A DNA stretch of 39,309 bases from Pleurocapsa sp. CCALA 161 (GTDB taxonomy: Bacteria; Cyanobacteriota; Cyanobacteriia; Cyanobacteriales; Xenococcaceae): contig NZ_PVWF01000047.1 of NCBI RefSeq assembly GCF_003003995.1, positions 1 through 39,309 on the forward strand, given 5' to 3'. Within the stretch, counting starts at the first letter, position 1, and each line of letters starts with the position of its first letter. Below, piece after piece: positions 1 through 8,396 of this stretch. Below the pieces are notes generated by a model that saw nothing but the letters and a program-made list of their open reading frames with translations, had not been told where the DNA came from and ran no database searches. Both the position numbers and the translations under genes were made by a program.

Positions 1-87
1 TTTTAAAAACTTTGTACTAATCAATCAGTTTTGTAACGCACTTGAAACTTTAATTGATTACTTTCGCCAACAGTATCTTTTATACTT

Positions 88-1266
88 TCAACTCCGTTTG
101 ACTTCTACTAAAAGCAAAAGTGCAGCTAAAATCGACAAAATGCTGCCAAATAAGAAAGGAGCTTGGTAACTAACGTTTTCCCAGAGAAATCCTGCCATGA
201 AATTGGCAGGAAAAAGGACTATTCCCGTAGCAAGAGCGATCGTTCCAAAAGCAGTACCTCTCAATTCAGCAGGTATGCGATCGCCGATGGCAGCCAAAAG
301 TATTCCTTTACTCATACCTTGGTATAAGCCATAGCCTGCGAATAAACTCCAAATTTCCCAGGGAGTTCTGGCATAAGCAAATCCGAGATAAATTAGAGCA
401 TAGAGTAGAAATCCAGCAGTAATCAAACCATACCTACCCATTCGATCTGAGATTACGCCTGCGGGATAGGCACTCAGAAAGTAAGTAAAGTTCATCACCA
501 TAAAAGCCAGAGGAATAAATGTATTGTTAATTCCTACCTGTTGCGATCGCAATAATAAAAAAGCATCGCTAGAATTACCCAGATTAAAGATTAAAATTAC
601 GACTAGTAAGATCCAGTAACCTCGATCTAGATTTTGCCAATTTTGCCACTGTAGCGGATTTTGAGGATTTTTAGAAATCGAGTCTCGTTCTTTGATGCCA
701 AAAATTAAGAGCAACACAGCTATTATCCCTGGTATGGTTGCCAGCCAAAATACGAGACGGAAATTTTGCCCCGAAACAGACATCAATGCTACCGCAATTA
801 AAGGTCCTATAGCTGCACCAATTGTGTCTAGAGATTGACGCAAACCATAGGCAGCACCTCTTTGTTCTGGTAATGTGACATCCGCAACCAAAGCGTTACG
901 GGGGGCGACTCTAATTCCTTTGCCAACGCGGTCGCCAAAACGACCGATTAATACCCATAATGGGCTATTTGCCAGAGCAAAAACAGGAACTACTAGAGCG
1001 GATAACCCGTACCCTGCGATCGCCAATTGTTTGCGTTTTCCCCAGTAGTCGCTCAAAGCTCCCGAAAAAACCTTGAGTACCGAAGCTGTAGATTCGGCGA
1101 TACCTTCGATCGTACCTACCGTAATTAAATTAACTTCTAATACCGATACGAGAAATAAAGGCAGTAGTGATTGAATAATTTTAGAAGCCGTGTCGGTAAA
1201 AAGACTAACAAAACCTAGAATCCAAACATTACGGGGTATATTTTTGAGAGTAAAAGTTTTTGGCAT
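88..1266 (-). CDS. MFS transporter, substrate unknown
   Basis: Inner-membrane major facilitator of about 392 residues with roughly twelve hydrophobic segments. The loop after the fourth segment reads GRFGDRVGKGIRVAPRNALV, followed by RGAAYGLRQSLDTIGAAIGP. This signature belongs to a group of poorly characterised MFS drug or metal efflux-like proteins. The open frame extends upstream to a TTG at 1314, but I prefer the ATG at 1264-1266, because the extra 16 residues are not a typical MFS leader. It lies head-to-tail downstream of the MORN gene (63 bp apart), on the strand leading away from the iron genes. Membership of the iron-uptake system is therefore not shown. Fold is confident; substrate is unknown. 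Confidence 0.8.
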   Translation of the reverse strand: MPKTFTLKNIPRNVWILGFVSLFTDTASKIIQSLLPLFLVSVLEVNLITVGTIEGIAESTASVLKVFSGALSDYWGKRKQLAIAGYGLSALVVPVFALANSPLWVLIGRFGDRVGKGIRVAPRNALVADVTLPEQRGAAYGLRQSLDTIGAAIGPLIAVALMSVSGQNFRLVFWLATIPGIIAVLLLIFGIKERDSISKNPQNPLQWQNWQNLDRGYWILLVVILIFNLGNSSDAFLLLRSQQVGINNTFIPLAFMVMNFTYFLSAYPAGVISDRMGRYGLITAGFLLYALIYLGFAYARTPWEIWSLFAGYGLYQGMSKGILLAAIGDRIPAELRGTAFGTIALATGIVLFPANFMAGFLWENVSYQAPFLFGSILSILAALLLLVEVKRS

Positions 1267-1329
1267 AACTGAAATGTTGAATAAGCTAAACCAACACGGG
1301 GAGAAATCGCCCAACCGTCCAAATATTAA

Positions 1330-2364
1330 CTATTTTTGATATTCATCACTACTCCAAGTACCTTCGACTGCCTCACCATCGGCAAAAGTATAAATACCGC
1401 TACCGTGTTTTTGACCGTTCAAAAATTCTCCTTGATAGGTGTCGCCACTGGAGTAGTCGCAAGTAGCCTGACCGCTCAACTGTCCATCTTGAAACGTCCC
1501 CTCGCAGCGATCGCCGTTAGCAAATGTATAAACACCCGTTCCGCTATACTTACCTGCTGCGAACTCTCCTTGATAAGTATTTCCCGAAGCTTCGGTAAAC
1601 GTTCCCTGTCCTGAAAACTCTCCCTGACTCATCGCGCCTTGATACTTACTACCATCGGCAAACGTGTAAGTACCCGTTCCGTTAGGTTGTCCGCTAGCGA
1701 ATTCTCCTTCATAGACATTCCCATCGGCATATTTCCTCACTCCCTGACCGCTAAATTCTCCTGCTTCAAAAGTTCCCTGATAGCTGCCACCACTAGCAAA
1801 AGTATAGGTTCCCTGTCCTGATGGCTTACCATTAGCAAATTTTCCTTGATAAGTATCACCATTGCTGTAGGTGCATTCGCCCTCACCGTTTAGTTGACCA
1901 TTACTAACTGTTCCCGAACAACTGTCACCATTAGCATAAGTAAAAGTCCCTTGTCCCGATGGTTCGCCATCGGTAAACTGACCCTCGTATTTACCGCCAT
2001 CAGCACCAATATAAACCCCCTGTCCGTTGGGTTGTCCCCCCGTAAATTCTCCCTCGTAGCGATCGCCATTAGCATAAGTCCTTACTCCTTTACCCGCGAT
2101 CGCATCATCTGTAAAAGTCCCCCCATACTTACCACCGTTGGCAAAAGTATAAGTTCCCTGTCCCTGTTTCTTACCGTTTACAAACGGTCCTTCATAGCGA
2201 TCGCCATTGCTATAGGTGCAAACCACTTTGCCATTGAGATTATCGGCGGTTATGTCTCCTTCGCAAGTACCGCCTCCGCTAACTTCTACCTTCTCCGCGA
2301 TCGCTGATGGATTAATAGTTATGCTGGCTAAAATAATTGTGATGCTGAATAAAAATTTAGTCAT
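1330..2364 (-). CDS. Secreted MORN-repeat protein
   Basis: 344 residues. An N-terminal signal peptide (basic start, hydrophobic core, AIA at about 21-23) is followed by about 13 consecutive MORN units with the pattern Y/F-x-x-G-x-x-Y-x-G-x-F (for example YSNGDRYEGPF, YANGDRYEGEF, FADGSKYQGAM). Two units contain Cys in place of the second Tyr (GDSCSG, GDRCEG), and a third Cys pair occurs near the mature N terminus, so disulfides are possible in the periplasm. MORN repeats form beta-hairpin solenoids used for membrane or protein contact; no catalytic domain is attached. It sits 44 bp downstream of tonB on the same strand and could be co-transcribed with it. Role unknown. Confidence 0.85.
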   Translation of the reverse strand: MTKFLFSITIILASITINPSAIAEKVEVSGGGTCEGDITADNLNGKVVCTYSNGDRYEGPFVNGKKQGQGTYTFANGGKYGGTFTDDAIAGKGVRTYANGDRYEGEFTGGQPNGQGVYIGADGGKYEGQFTDGEPSGQGTFTYANGDSCSGTVSNGQLNGEGECTYSNGDTYQGKFANGKPSGQGTYTFASGGSYQGTFEAGEFSGQGVRKYADGNVYEGEFASGQPNGTGTYTFADGSKYQGAMSQGEFSGQGTFTEASGNTYQGEFAAGKYSGTGVYTFANGDRCEGTFQDGQLSGQATCDYSSGDTYQGEFLNGQKHGSGIYTFADGEAVEGTWSSDEYQK

Positions 2365-2408
2365 TAGTTGTTAGTCGTTAGTTATAAATCTCCCAGTCCC
2401 CAAGTTCC

Positions 2409-3563
2409 CTAATTCTGGTAATTATCAATTCTTTCTCTAAACTTCCTCAATCTTTCTTCGTCCAATTCTTCTGGTGACAGGGTAGGTAGAGGCTTCGGTT
2501 CTGGTTTTGCCTCGACAGGGGGTGGCGTAGATTCTTGCTGTTGCTGCAATTGCTGTTCGCGGGCTTGCCTTTCTCGTTCTAGTTGTTCTTGTTGCGCTCT
2601 CTCTTGTTCTAATTGCTGTTGACGGGCTGCTGCTTCTTGTTCCTGTCGTTCTCCAGCTGCTTGCTCTCGTCTTTCCTGTTCTTCACGACGGGCGCGATCG
2701 TATTGCGAGCCTTCTACAGTAAAATCAATTTTTACCTGAACCGATGCTGCATTGTCACCAGGAGAACTAAACTGCATTTGCCTTGCTGCTAACAAAGCTT
2801 GTCGGTTTATCCCAGAGTTACTATCGGGATCTGCCAATTCTGCACCGATAACATTACCATTAGAATCGATAGTTAGTTTTACCCCCGCACTACCTTCTGT
2901 TCCCTCCAATGCAGCAGGATACTCTGGTTCGCAGTTACTAACGCAGCTAATTCCCTCTTCCCCGCCGTCATTTGCTTCTGGGCGAGGTGGTGCGCTACCC
3001 GTTGCTACTACCGAACCCGTGACCCCTGGTTTACCACTACTACTACTGGCACTATTATTGGCAGCAGCAGCAACTGAGCCACTTGATGATGTAAAACTAC
3101 TACTTAGAGAAGAAGACTGACCCGTATTTTCTACAGGTGCAGAAACTATTGGCTGTGATGGCGCGGGAGTGGGATCGGTTACGACTTTTTTAGGTGCTGG
3201 TGCTGGTTCGGGTACTGGTTTAGGCGGGGCGGTTTGTGCCTTGACAGGTTCAGGTGGTTTGACTGGCGGTGGTAGTGTCTGTGCCTTAATTTGCTCAGGC
3301 GGTTTTATAGGTTCTGGTTCTGGTTCAACTACGGGCTTAGATTCAACCTTCGGCTTGGGTTTGGGAGTTGGCTTTGGTTTATCAACCAAAATCATTTCTA
3401 TTGGTTTTTCTGCTGTTTGAGGCGGTTCAAATGACCATCGAGGTAAAGCATAAGCCAAAATGCCGTGAAGTGCTGCCGAACCAACAAAACTAACAGCTAA
3501 TAATTTCTTGAGCCTTTGTTGTTCTTGCTGTCGTTGTCGAATGCAAAATTGAGAGTTAGTCAT
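2409..3563 (-). CDS. tonB: TonB energy transducer with coiled-coil C-terminal extension
   Basis: 384 residues. The single N-terminal transmembrane helix (about 21-40) carries the Ser-x3-His spacing of TonB proteins (S29, H33), the contact with ExbB/ExbD. A Pro/Lys/Glu-rich periplasmic spacer runs from 50 to 140, then a Ser-rich stretch. The TonB C-terminal domain is at about 206-285 (EPEYPAALEG, GSAGVKLTIDSNGNV, ALLAARQMQF), with a Cys pair at 207 and 211. Unusually, it is followed by about 60 residues rich in Gln, Glu and Arg (286-345), predicted coiled coil, and a Pro-rich tail. Canonical TonB ends with the C-terminal domain. Divergent from exbB across 426 bp, and probably the energiser of the four receptors in this window. 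Confidence 0.9.
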   Translation of the reverse strand: MTNSQFCIRQRQQEQQRLKKLLAVSFVGSAALHGILAYALPRWSFEPPQTAEKPIEMILVDKPKPTPKPKPKVESKPVVEPEPEPIKPPEQIKAQTLPPPVKPPEPVKAQTAPPKPVPEPAPAPKKVVTDPTPAPSQPIVSAPVENTGQSSSLSSSFTSSSGSVAAAANNSASSSSGKPGVTGSVVATGSAPPRPEANDGGEEGISCVSNCEPEYPAALEGTEGSAGVKLTIDSNGNVIGAELADPDSNSGINRQALLAARQMQFSSPGDNAASVQVKIDFTVEGSQYDRARREEQERREQAAGERQEQEAAARQQQLEQERAQQEQLERERQAREQQLQQQQESTPPPVEAKPEPKPLPTLSPEELDEERLRKFRERIDNYQN

Positions 3564-3989
3564 TAGAGTTGTTTATTTGAAATAGCTTATGTGATGATGC
3601 GATTGCAAAGTGTTGGCAAAGCCTTATCGCACTACGCCTCAGCTTCGATGAGATTTAATTTTAATAAAGAAGCTTATCAATATTATTTACCAATTAAACA
3701 GAATATCATTCTATGTATTTATTGCTACAAATTACTAATAATATTTATGATTTAACATAATTCAAGGTTGAGATTAACATCTCGGTCAATTTTATTTTAT
3801 GTCTTAAAGATACCTGTATCAAACCTTTATCTCGAATCAGTCTGTCTTGGGATGTAGATCTTTATCCAGAGAATAATACTCTCAATAACGTTACAAAAAT
3901 TTCCAAATTATTGCGTGTAACCACTGACTAAATATGATATTGTTTGGAATCAGATAATGCAAATAGTTTTCAATTAGTAGAGATGATTT
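3564..3989. promoter_or_regulatory. Divergent tonB / exbB control region
   Basis: 426 bp without a gene, AT-rich, between the starts of tonB (minus) and exbB (plus). For exbB a candidate sigma-70 promoter is TTGCGT (3911-3916), 16 bp, TATGAT (3933-3938), followed by the shared 20-bp element at 3957-3976. No clear promoter was picked for tonB. An additional short inverted repeat, GAGAT-taac-ATCTC, lies near 3770-3785. No small ORF with coding character was seen. Confidence 0.4.
3957..3976 (+). promoter_or_regulatory. Candidate iron-response operator upstream of exbB
   Basis: The 20-mer ATGCAAATAGTTTTCAATTA lies 13 bp before the exbB start. It matches 18 of 20 bases of the element at 35931-35950 upstream of the cassette Y receptor, and it directly follows GATAAT (3953-3958). 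Fur or an AraC regulator are the obvious candidate binders; neither is proven. Confidence 0.4.
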
Positions 3990-4637
3990 ATGTCAATCGA
4001 TAACCTGTGGACGGCAGGGGGGATAGTTAGTATTCCCTTATTAGGATTTTCCTTATTGGCGATCGCCCTAATTATCGAACGGATAATTTTTTGGTGGCGG
4101 GTCAAAAATAAACAAAGGCGCATTATTAAAGAAGTTTTGTCTTTATATCGTACAGATCGCTTTGCTGCCATTAATAAACTCAAGCAGAATGCTCATCTGC
4201 CCATTGCCAGGATTTTTTTAGAAGCAATGGAACTGGAAGAACCTACACCTGCGGAGTTTCGCCTGGCTTTAGATAGTGCGGTGCAGGCAGAGATCCCCGT
4301 GTTGAGAAAGTTCGGTACTTGGTTTCAGACTATTGTTACTGCTTCGCCTTTGTTGGGGCTGTTAGGAACAATCTTGGGTTTGATTCAATCTTTTTCGGCG
4401 ATGGACTTGGGTAATGCTGCTGCTGCTAACGCTTCGGGAGTGACAGGAGGACTGAGTGAAGCTTTAATTTCTACCGTAATGGGATTGGTAGTAGCCATTT
4501 TCACCCTACTATTTGCCAATGCTTTTCGCGGTTTATATTTGCGGGAATTAGCGTTTATTCAAGAGCTAGGCGGTCAATTAGAACTGCTCAATCGTCGTTA
4601 TCATCAAGGAGCTAGAGAATATGCGACCTATAAGTGA
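3990..4637 (+). CDS. exbB: ExbB, MotA/TolQ/ExbB proton-channel protein
   Basis: 215 residues, normal for a short cyanobacterial ExbB. Three membrane segments are visible: about 15-34, a second in the TASPLLGLLGTILGLIQSF block (about 113-133), and a third in EALISTVMGLVVAIFTLLFANAF (about 157-180). The Pro/Gly-rich block before the second helix and the TMGLVVAI-type third helix are family hallmarks. ExbB forms the pentameric inner-membrane motor around ExbD and passes proton-motive force to TonB. Its last 17 bases overlap exbD, so the two are one operon, and it is divergent from tonB. Confidence 0.93.
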   Translation: MSIDNLWTAGGIVSIPLLGFSLLAIALIIERIIFWWRVKNKQRRIIKEVLSLYRTDRFAAINKLKQNAHLPIARIFLEAMELEEPTPAEFRLALDSAVQAEIPVLRKFGTWFQTIVTASPLLGLLGTILGLIQSFSAMDLGNAAAANASGVTGGLSEALISTVMGLVVAIFTLLFANAFRGLYLRELAFIQELGGQLELLNRRYHQGAREYATYK

Positions 4638-5022
4638 GGCAGAAGATACCTTTGAGATCAATATTTTGCCGATGATTGACGTGATTTTCTCAATCTTGGC
4701 GTTTTTTATTATCTCTAGTTTATTTCTAACGCGATCGCAGGGATTACCTGTAGATTTACCTTCGGCGCAAACAGCAGAACCCAAACAGTCGGTGCAGCTA
4801 AATATTACTATCGAACCCGACGGGGAAATGTTTTTAGACAAACAGCCGATTGAGTTAGAAGCTCTCAAAGGTGCGTTGACCAAAAAGATCGCGCCAGATT
4901 CCGAGTCGGTAGTAATTATCAATGCCGATGAAAAAGTCGAACATGGCACGGTGGTCAAGGTAATGGATCGCTTGCGCCAAGTGCCAGGGGCAAAAATGGC
5001 GATTGCAGCCGATCGAGAGTAA
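4621..5022 (+). CDS. exbD: ExbD, TonB motor subunit
   Basis: 133 residues. A short cytoplasmic N terminus ends in EINILPMIDVIFSILAFFII, where D20 is the conserved proton-carrying aspartate of ExbD/TolR in the single transmembrane helix. The periplasmic domain (about 45-133) has the usual LNITIEPDGEMFLDKQPI and VVIINADEKVEHGTVVKVMD strands. It overlaps exbB by 17 bp. The 164 bp downstream, before the phosphatase gene, contains no clear terminator, so read-through into the next two genes is possible. Confidence 0.93.
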   Translation: MRPISEAEDTFEINILPMIDVIFSILAFFIISSLFLTRSQGLPVDLPSAQTAEPKQSVQLNITIEPDGEMFLDKQPIELEALKGALTKKIAPDSESVVIINADEKVEHGTVVKVMDRLRQVPGAKMAIAADRE

Positions 5023-5186
5023 AACCGTTTATTTCTAACAACGAAATTTGGAGAATATTAAAAATGCCAATTTTACTAATTTCGGGACTTTTACTTTCAT
5101 TATTAGCTTGGCGAATATTTTGGATAACCGAGTAGTCGTCAACCACTCAAACAGTAAATCACAATTATTGATTATTCATAACGAAG

Positions 5187-5942
5187 ATGAACAACAGACC
5201 AAAATCCGTAGAACTATTTTTAGCTTTAGGTGTAGCCACTACTATTAGTGTATCTAGCACATCTCTTATCAGTGCAGAAGAAATTACCGAATCACCTGCA
5301 ACTATTCAATTGGCACAAGATGCTGAAGGCGGAGAAGGCGGAGAAGGTGGCGAAGGTGGAGGTAAGTTAAGTCCTGGGGAACAAGCTAATGCTGACTTTC
5401 AAGATAAACTTGGGAGTGCAGAGTTGTTGAGTGCGCTGCAAGAAGGTGGTCACGTTATCTACTTCCGACACGCCCAAACTGAAAAAGACTATGCAGATCA
5501 GGTGAGTGCGGATGTTGATGATTGTTCGACGCAACGGGCATTGAGTGAAGCGGGATGGCAACAAGCCGAAGCTATAAGAGAAGGTTTTGAGAGTAATTCA
5601 ATTCCCGTCGGTCAAGTAATTTCTAGTGAATATTGTCGTGCTTGGCAGACTGCGGATCTGGCTTTTGACGAGTATGAGAAAAACCCCGCACTTAATTTCT
5701 TACCCTTTGAAGACTATACCGACGCACAGGTTGAAGAGATGAAAAGTAACGTGATGCCGTTGTTAACTGCCGAACCAAAAAGCGGAACTAATACGGTAAT
5801 TGTCGGACACGACGATATTTTTGAATCGGCGACAGGAATCTATCCCGCACCCCAAGGCATAGCTTATGTGGTTAAACCCGACGGTAATGGCGGTATGGAA
5901 CTTGTCGCCAATATGCTGCCTGAAGAATGGTCGCGATTATAA
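5187..5942 (+). CDS. Secreted histidine phosphatase family protein
   Basis: 251 residues. A signal peptide ends near residue 30 (LISAEE), then an acidic linker with four GGE-type repeats (about 47-59) encoded by a near-perfect DNA repeat. The catalytic core follows: YFRHAQT with R94 and H95 (the usual RHG is RHA here), [11 protein letters not shown] with R151, and VIVGHDD with H208. These are the phosphate-pocket Arg and His residues of the branch-2-like histidine phosphatases, so activity is plausible, probably periplasmic. Its stop and the next permease start share TAATG (5940-5944), which suggests translational coupling. A phosphatase between exbD and a siderophore permease is unusual; substrate unknown. 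Confidence 0.8.
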   Translation: MNNRPKSVELFLALGVATTISVSSTSLISAEEITESPATIQLAQDAEGGEGGEGGEGGGKLSPGEQANADFQDKLGSAELLSALQEGGHVIYFRHAQTEKDYADQVSADVDDCSTQRALSEAGWQQAEAIREGFESNSIPVGQVISSEYCRAWQTADLAFDEYEKNPALNFLPFEDYTDAQVEEMKSNVMPLLTAEPKSGTNTVIVGHDDIFESATGIYPAPQGIAYVVKPDGNGGMELVANMLPEEWSRL

Positions 5943-6970
5943 TGACAGCCTCCCAACGATACAATACAAATAAAACTGGAACGGGATTATTACTCGCAGC
6001 AGGTTTATTGCTAGGAATATTGGTTCTTGGGTTGAGTCTAATTGCCAGTATTACCTGGGGTGCAGCCGATATTGCTTTTAGCGATATTTATCAAGCATTT
6101 ACAGCATTTGATGGTTCGACCAATCATTTGATTATTCGTACCGTTCGTTTACCGCGATCGCTAATTGCTATGTTAGTTGGTGCATCTTTAGCTGTGGCAG
6201 GGGCAATTATGCAGGGTTTGACGCGAAATCCGTTAGCATCTCCAGGTATTTTAGGAATCAATGCGGGCGCAGCTTTTGCAGTAGTAGTGGGAACTTTTAT
6301 CTCTGGCAGCAGTTCTTTAACTACGTATGCCTGGTATGCTTTTGCAGGGGCAGCCATTAGCGCGATCGCCGTCTACTTTTTAGGTTCTCTCGGACGTGGG
6401 GGATTGACACCGTTTAACCTGACCATAGCTGGTGCAGCACTGACCGCGTTTATCTCTTCCATTACTAGCGGAATTCTAATTCTCAGTCAGCGTACCTTGG
6501 AAGAAATCAGGTTTTGGCTAGCAGGTTCGGTAGCGGGTAGAGATATAAATCTCTTGCTACAGGTATTACCTTATATCTGTGTTGGGTTAGTATTAGCGAT
6601 CGCTTTAAGCAGACAAATTACCATTCTCAGTCTGGGAGAAGATACTGCTAGGAGTTTAGGACAGTCTACGGCATTAATTAAAATCTTGGCTGCTATCAGT
6701 ATTATTTTACTAGCAGGGGCGAGTGTGGCGATCGCAGGACCAATTGGCTTTGTTGGTCTAATCGTTCCCCACATAGTTCGCTTGATAGTAGGAGTCGATT
6801 ATCGTTGGATTTTGCCCTATTCAGCAATTTTGGGAGCAATTATGATGTTGATTGCCGATCTTGCAGGTCGTTTAGTAATTCAGCCGAGTGAATTGCCAGT
6901 AGGATTAGTGATGCCTTTGATTGGTGCGCCATTTTTTATCTATTTGATTCGCTGGAAGATGAAGCGGTAA
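5942..6970 (+). CDS. fecC: FecC-type iron-siderophore ABC permease, copy A
   Basis: About 342 residues from the ATG at 5942, which overlaps the upstream stop as TAATG; an in-frame ATG at 5927 is also possible. This is a FecCD/BtuC family permease (PF01032) with about ten membrane helices and the family blocks [51 protein letters not shown] (coupling to the ATPase) and [15 protein letters not shown]. It is nearly identical to copy B at 14534 outside the first 20 residues. It would need a second permease and an ATPase, the nearest candidates being 37546 and 38631. No binding-protein gene is adjacent, unlike copy B. Confidence 0.9.
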   Translation: MTASQRYNTNKTGTGLLLAAGLLLGILVLGLSLIASITWGAADIAFSDIYQAFTAFDGSTNHLIIRTVRLPRSLIAMLVGASLAVAGAIMQGLTRNPLASPGILGINAGAAFAVVVGTFISGSSSLTTYAWYAFAGAAISAIAVYFLGSLGRGGLTPFNLTIAGAALTAFISSITSGILILSQRTLEEIRFWLAGSVAGRDINLLLQVLPYICVGLVLAIALSRQITILSLGEDTARSLGQSTALIKILAAISIILLAGASVAIAGPIGFVGLIVPHIVRLIVGVDYRWILPYSAILGAIMMLIADLAGRLVIQPSELPVGLVMPLIGAPFFIYLIRWKMKR

Positions 6971-7029
6971 TTTTAAGTAGGAAGTAGTAAGTAGCAATTT
7001 TATGCGAATAACTGTTCTATTGAAATAGC

Positions 7030-7035
7030 TATAAT
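7030..7035 (+). promoter_or_regulatory. Candidate -10 box of the broken hypothetical gene
   Basis: TATAAT at 7030-7035, 40 bp before the ATG at 7075, in a stretch kept almost base for base in copy B (15620-15625). A matching -35 is not clear. A short simple repeat (GTAGTAA units) lies just upstream at about 6978-6994 and is one unit longer in copy B. Confidence 0.35.
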
Positions 7036-7074
7036 AGACTATAGAGTCAAGTAACTTTAGCAGCTCTACAAACT

Positions 7075-7756
7075 ATGGTGAAGAGCATAAAAAAAGGTAA
7101 GTTAAAGAAAAATAATTTCGATCGCTGGCGACTCAAACAGGGATTAGTTTTCTTTGGTACTGTCATAACGATTACTTTATCGGCTACTTCGGCTTTGAGC
7201 GAAGAAAACAACGAGATAACTATATCGACAGCAGACTATCCCATAGTTGAATCAGCAGGTTTAGATACTAATTTAGATGTGCCTTGGTCTGAACCAGTTT
7301 TAGTTAAAGATCCTTTTGAAGGAGAATTTGTCGGCATTTTCGATCGCCATTTTTTCCATAGCCGAGTTCTCGATACTAGTGCCAGACTGGAAGTAGTTAG
7401 CTTGTGGAGTGCTGATAAGGTTCGTTTTTTATTGGCATTGCGCGATAAGCTCTTCGAGCATGGCTTCGCTACGCGACTGCGATTTTGGTTCGAGTTTTCA
7501 TCATCAAACAATAAGTAGAGATTGTCTGGTATCTAATGCTGCACTTAAGATTACCGATGTTTATCTCAAACTAGGAGAAGAAGTCTTTCGTCTAGAAGAT
7601 GGTCACAGTAGATTTGCCGTAGATGAAAAGCTGGCGATCGCTCTTAAAAATTCGCCTAGCGGGAATGTAGATATTCGTCTGATTGTGGAAAACGGTGAAA
7701 CGATAGATAGTGAGATTGGGAAAGAAACCGTCAAAGCTTGGCAAGAAATATATTAG
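7075..7756 (+). pseudogene. Hypothetical secreted protein gene broken by a 26-bp insert, copy A
   Basis: The frame starts MVKSIKKGK, has a hydrophobic leader (LVFFGTVITITLSATSALS) and continues to LLALRDK. It is then shifted by a 31-bp unit: CGCGA at 7441-7445, 26 bp, and CGCGA again at 7472-7476. As it stands, the first frame ends at 7518 (147 aa), and the second half lies in the next frame up to 7756. Removing one 31-bp unit joins LLAL directly to RDCDFGSS and gives one protein of about 216 residues ending in KAWQEIY. The restored C-terminal half (KITDVYLKLGEE, SGNVDIRLIVENGE) looks like a compact alpha/beta domain that I do not recognise. Copy B carries the same lesion. Confidence 0.75.
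7441..7476 (+). repeat. 26-bp insert flanked by CGCGA direct repeats, copy A
   Basis: CGCGA direct repeats at 7441-7445 and 7472-7476 flank a 26-bp sequence. The insert begins TAAGCTC-TTC-GAGC (a small hairpin) and ends GGCTTCGCTA, a motif typical of dispersed short repeats in cyanobacteria. The 5-bp direct repeat looks like a target-site duplication. Confidence 0.65.
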
Positions 7757-7841
7757 ACCTTGCTCGAAATATTGCTTACTCGACTATATCGTTCTACTTT
7801 TTAGTTAGGAATAGCCTACAGCTAAAAGCTAAGAACTAAAA

Positions 7842-8396
7842 TTATATTAAATTATTAATCAAAATTTTGCTGCCGAGAAAGATTAGAATAATCCCACCAA
7901 CAATTTCTAATTTAAACTCGCACAAACTTCCCCATTTATGACCGAGATAAACACTAATCAAACATAGCCAAAAAGTAATGATAGCGATTCCTGCTGCTGC
8001 GGAGAGGATAGAGCTTTTTAATACAGAGAGACTTAAACCAACTGCTAGAGCATCAATACTAGTTGCGATCGCCAATCCGATTAGAGTGTAATTATCTAGG
8101 GGATTAAATTTGGTTTCTGTTTCTGATTGGCAAGTTTCATAAATCATTTTGCCACCAATAATAGCGAGCAAAATAAAGGCTATCCAATGATTTACCTGAA
8201 GAAGTAATTCGCGAAAACCCAAGCCAGTAAACCAACCAATGAGGGGCATTATTCCCTGAAAGATGCCAAATGCTAAAGCAATTTTTAAGGCTTTATTTAA
8301 TTTTATATGTTTAATAACTAAACCACTACTCAAAGAAACAGCGCAGGCATCGGCAGCCAAACCTATACCCATTAAAGAAACATTTAACAAGTCCAT
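7842..8396 (-). CDS. mntP: MntP-type manganese efflux pump, copy A
   Basis: 184 residues, the usual MntP (YebN, formerly DUF204) length, with six hydrophobic segments. The two symmetry-related motifs of the family are present: GLAADACAVS (D16) and ATSIDALAVG (D115), whose aspartates are known to be needed for Mn(II) export in the Escherichia coli protein. It converges with the broken hypothetical gene. It is about 93 percent identical to copy B by eye. Mn export beside iron uptake makes sense because Mn/Fe balance is critical for photosystem-bearing cells, but the pairing here may only reflect the duplication. Confidence 0.9.
   Translation of the reverse strand: MDLLNVSLMGIGLAADACAVSLSSGLVIKHIKLNKALKIALAFGIFQGIMPLIGWFTGLGFRELLLQVNHWIAFILLAIIGGKMIYETCQSETETKFNPLDNYTLIGLAIATSIDALAVGLSLSVLKSSILSAAAGIAIITFWLCLISVYLGHKWGSLCEFKLEIVGGIILIFLGSKILINNLI

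Noticed and set aside
1336-2307. Several open frames opposite the MORN gene (plus strand)
   Set aside because: Their periodic composition is the shadow of the MORN repeats on the other strand; no ribosome site or homologous domain is seen.
2752-3420. Gly/Ser- and Leu-rich plus-strand frames opposite tonB
   Set aside because: They mirror the Pro/Lys-rich linker and Ser-rich region of tonB.
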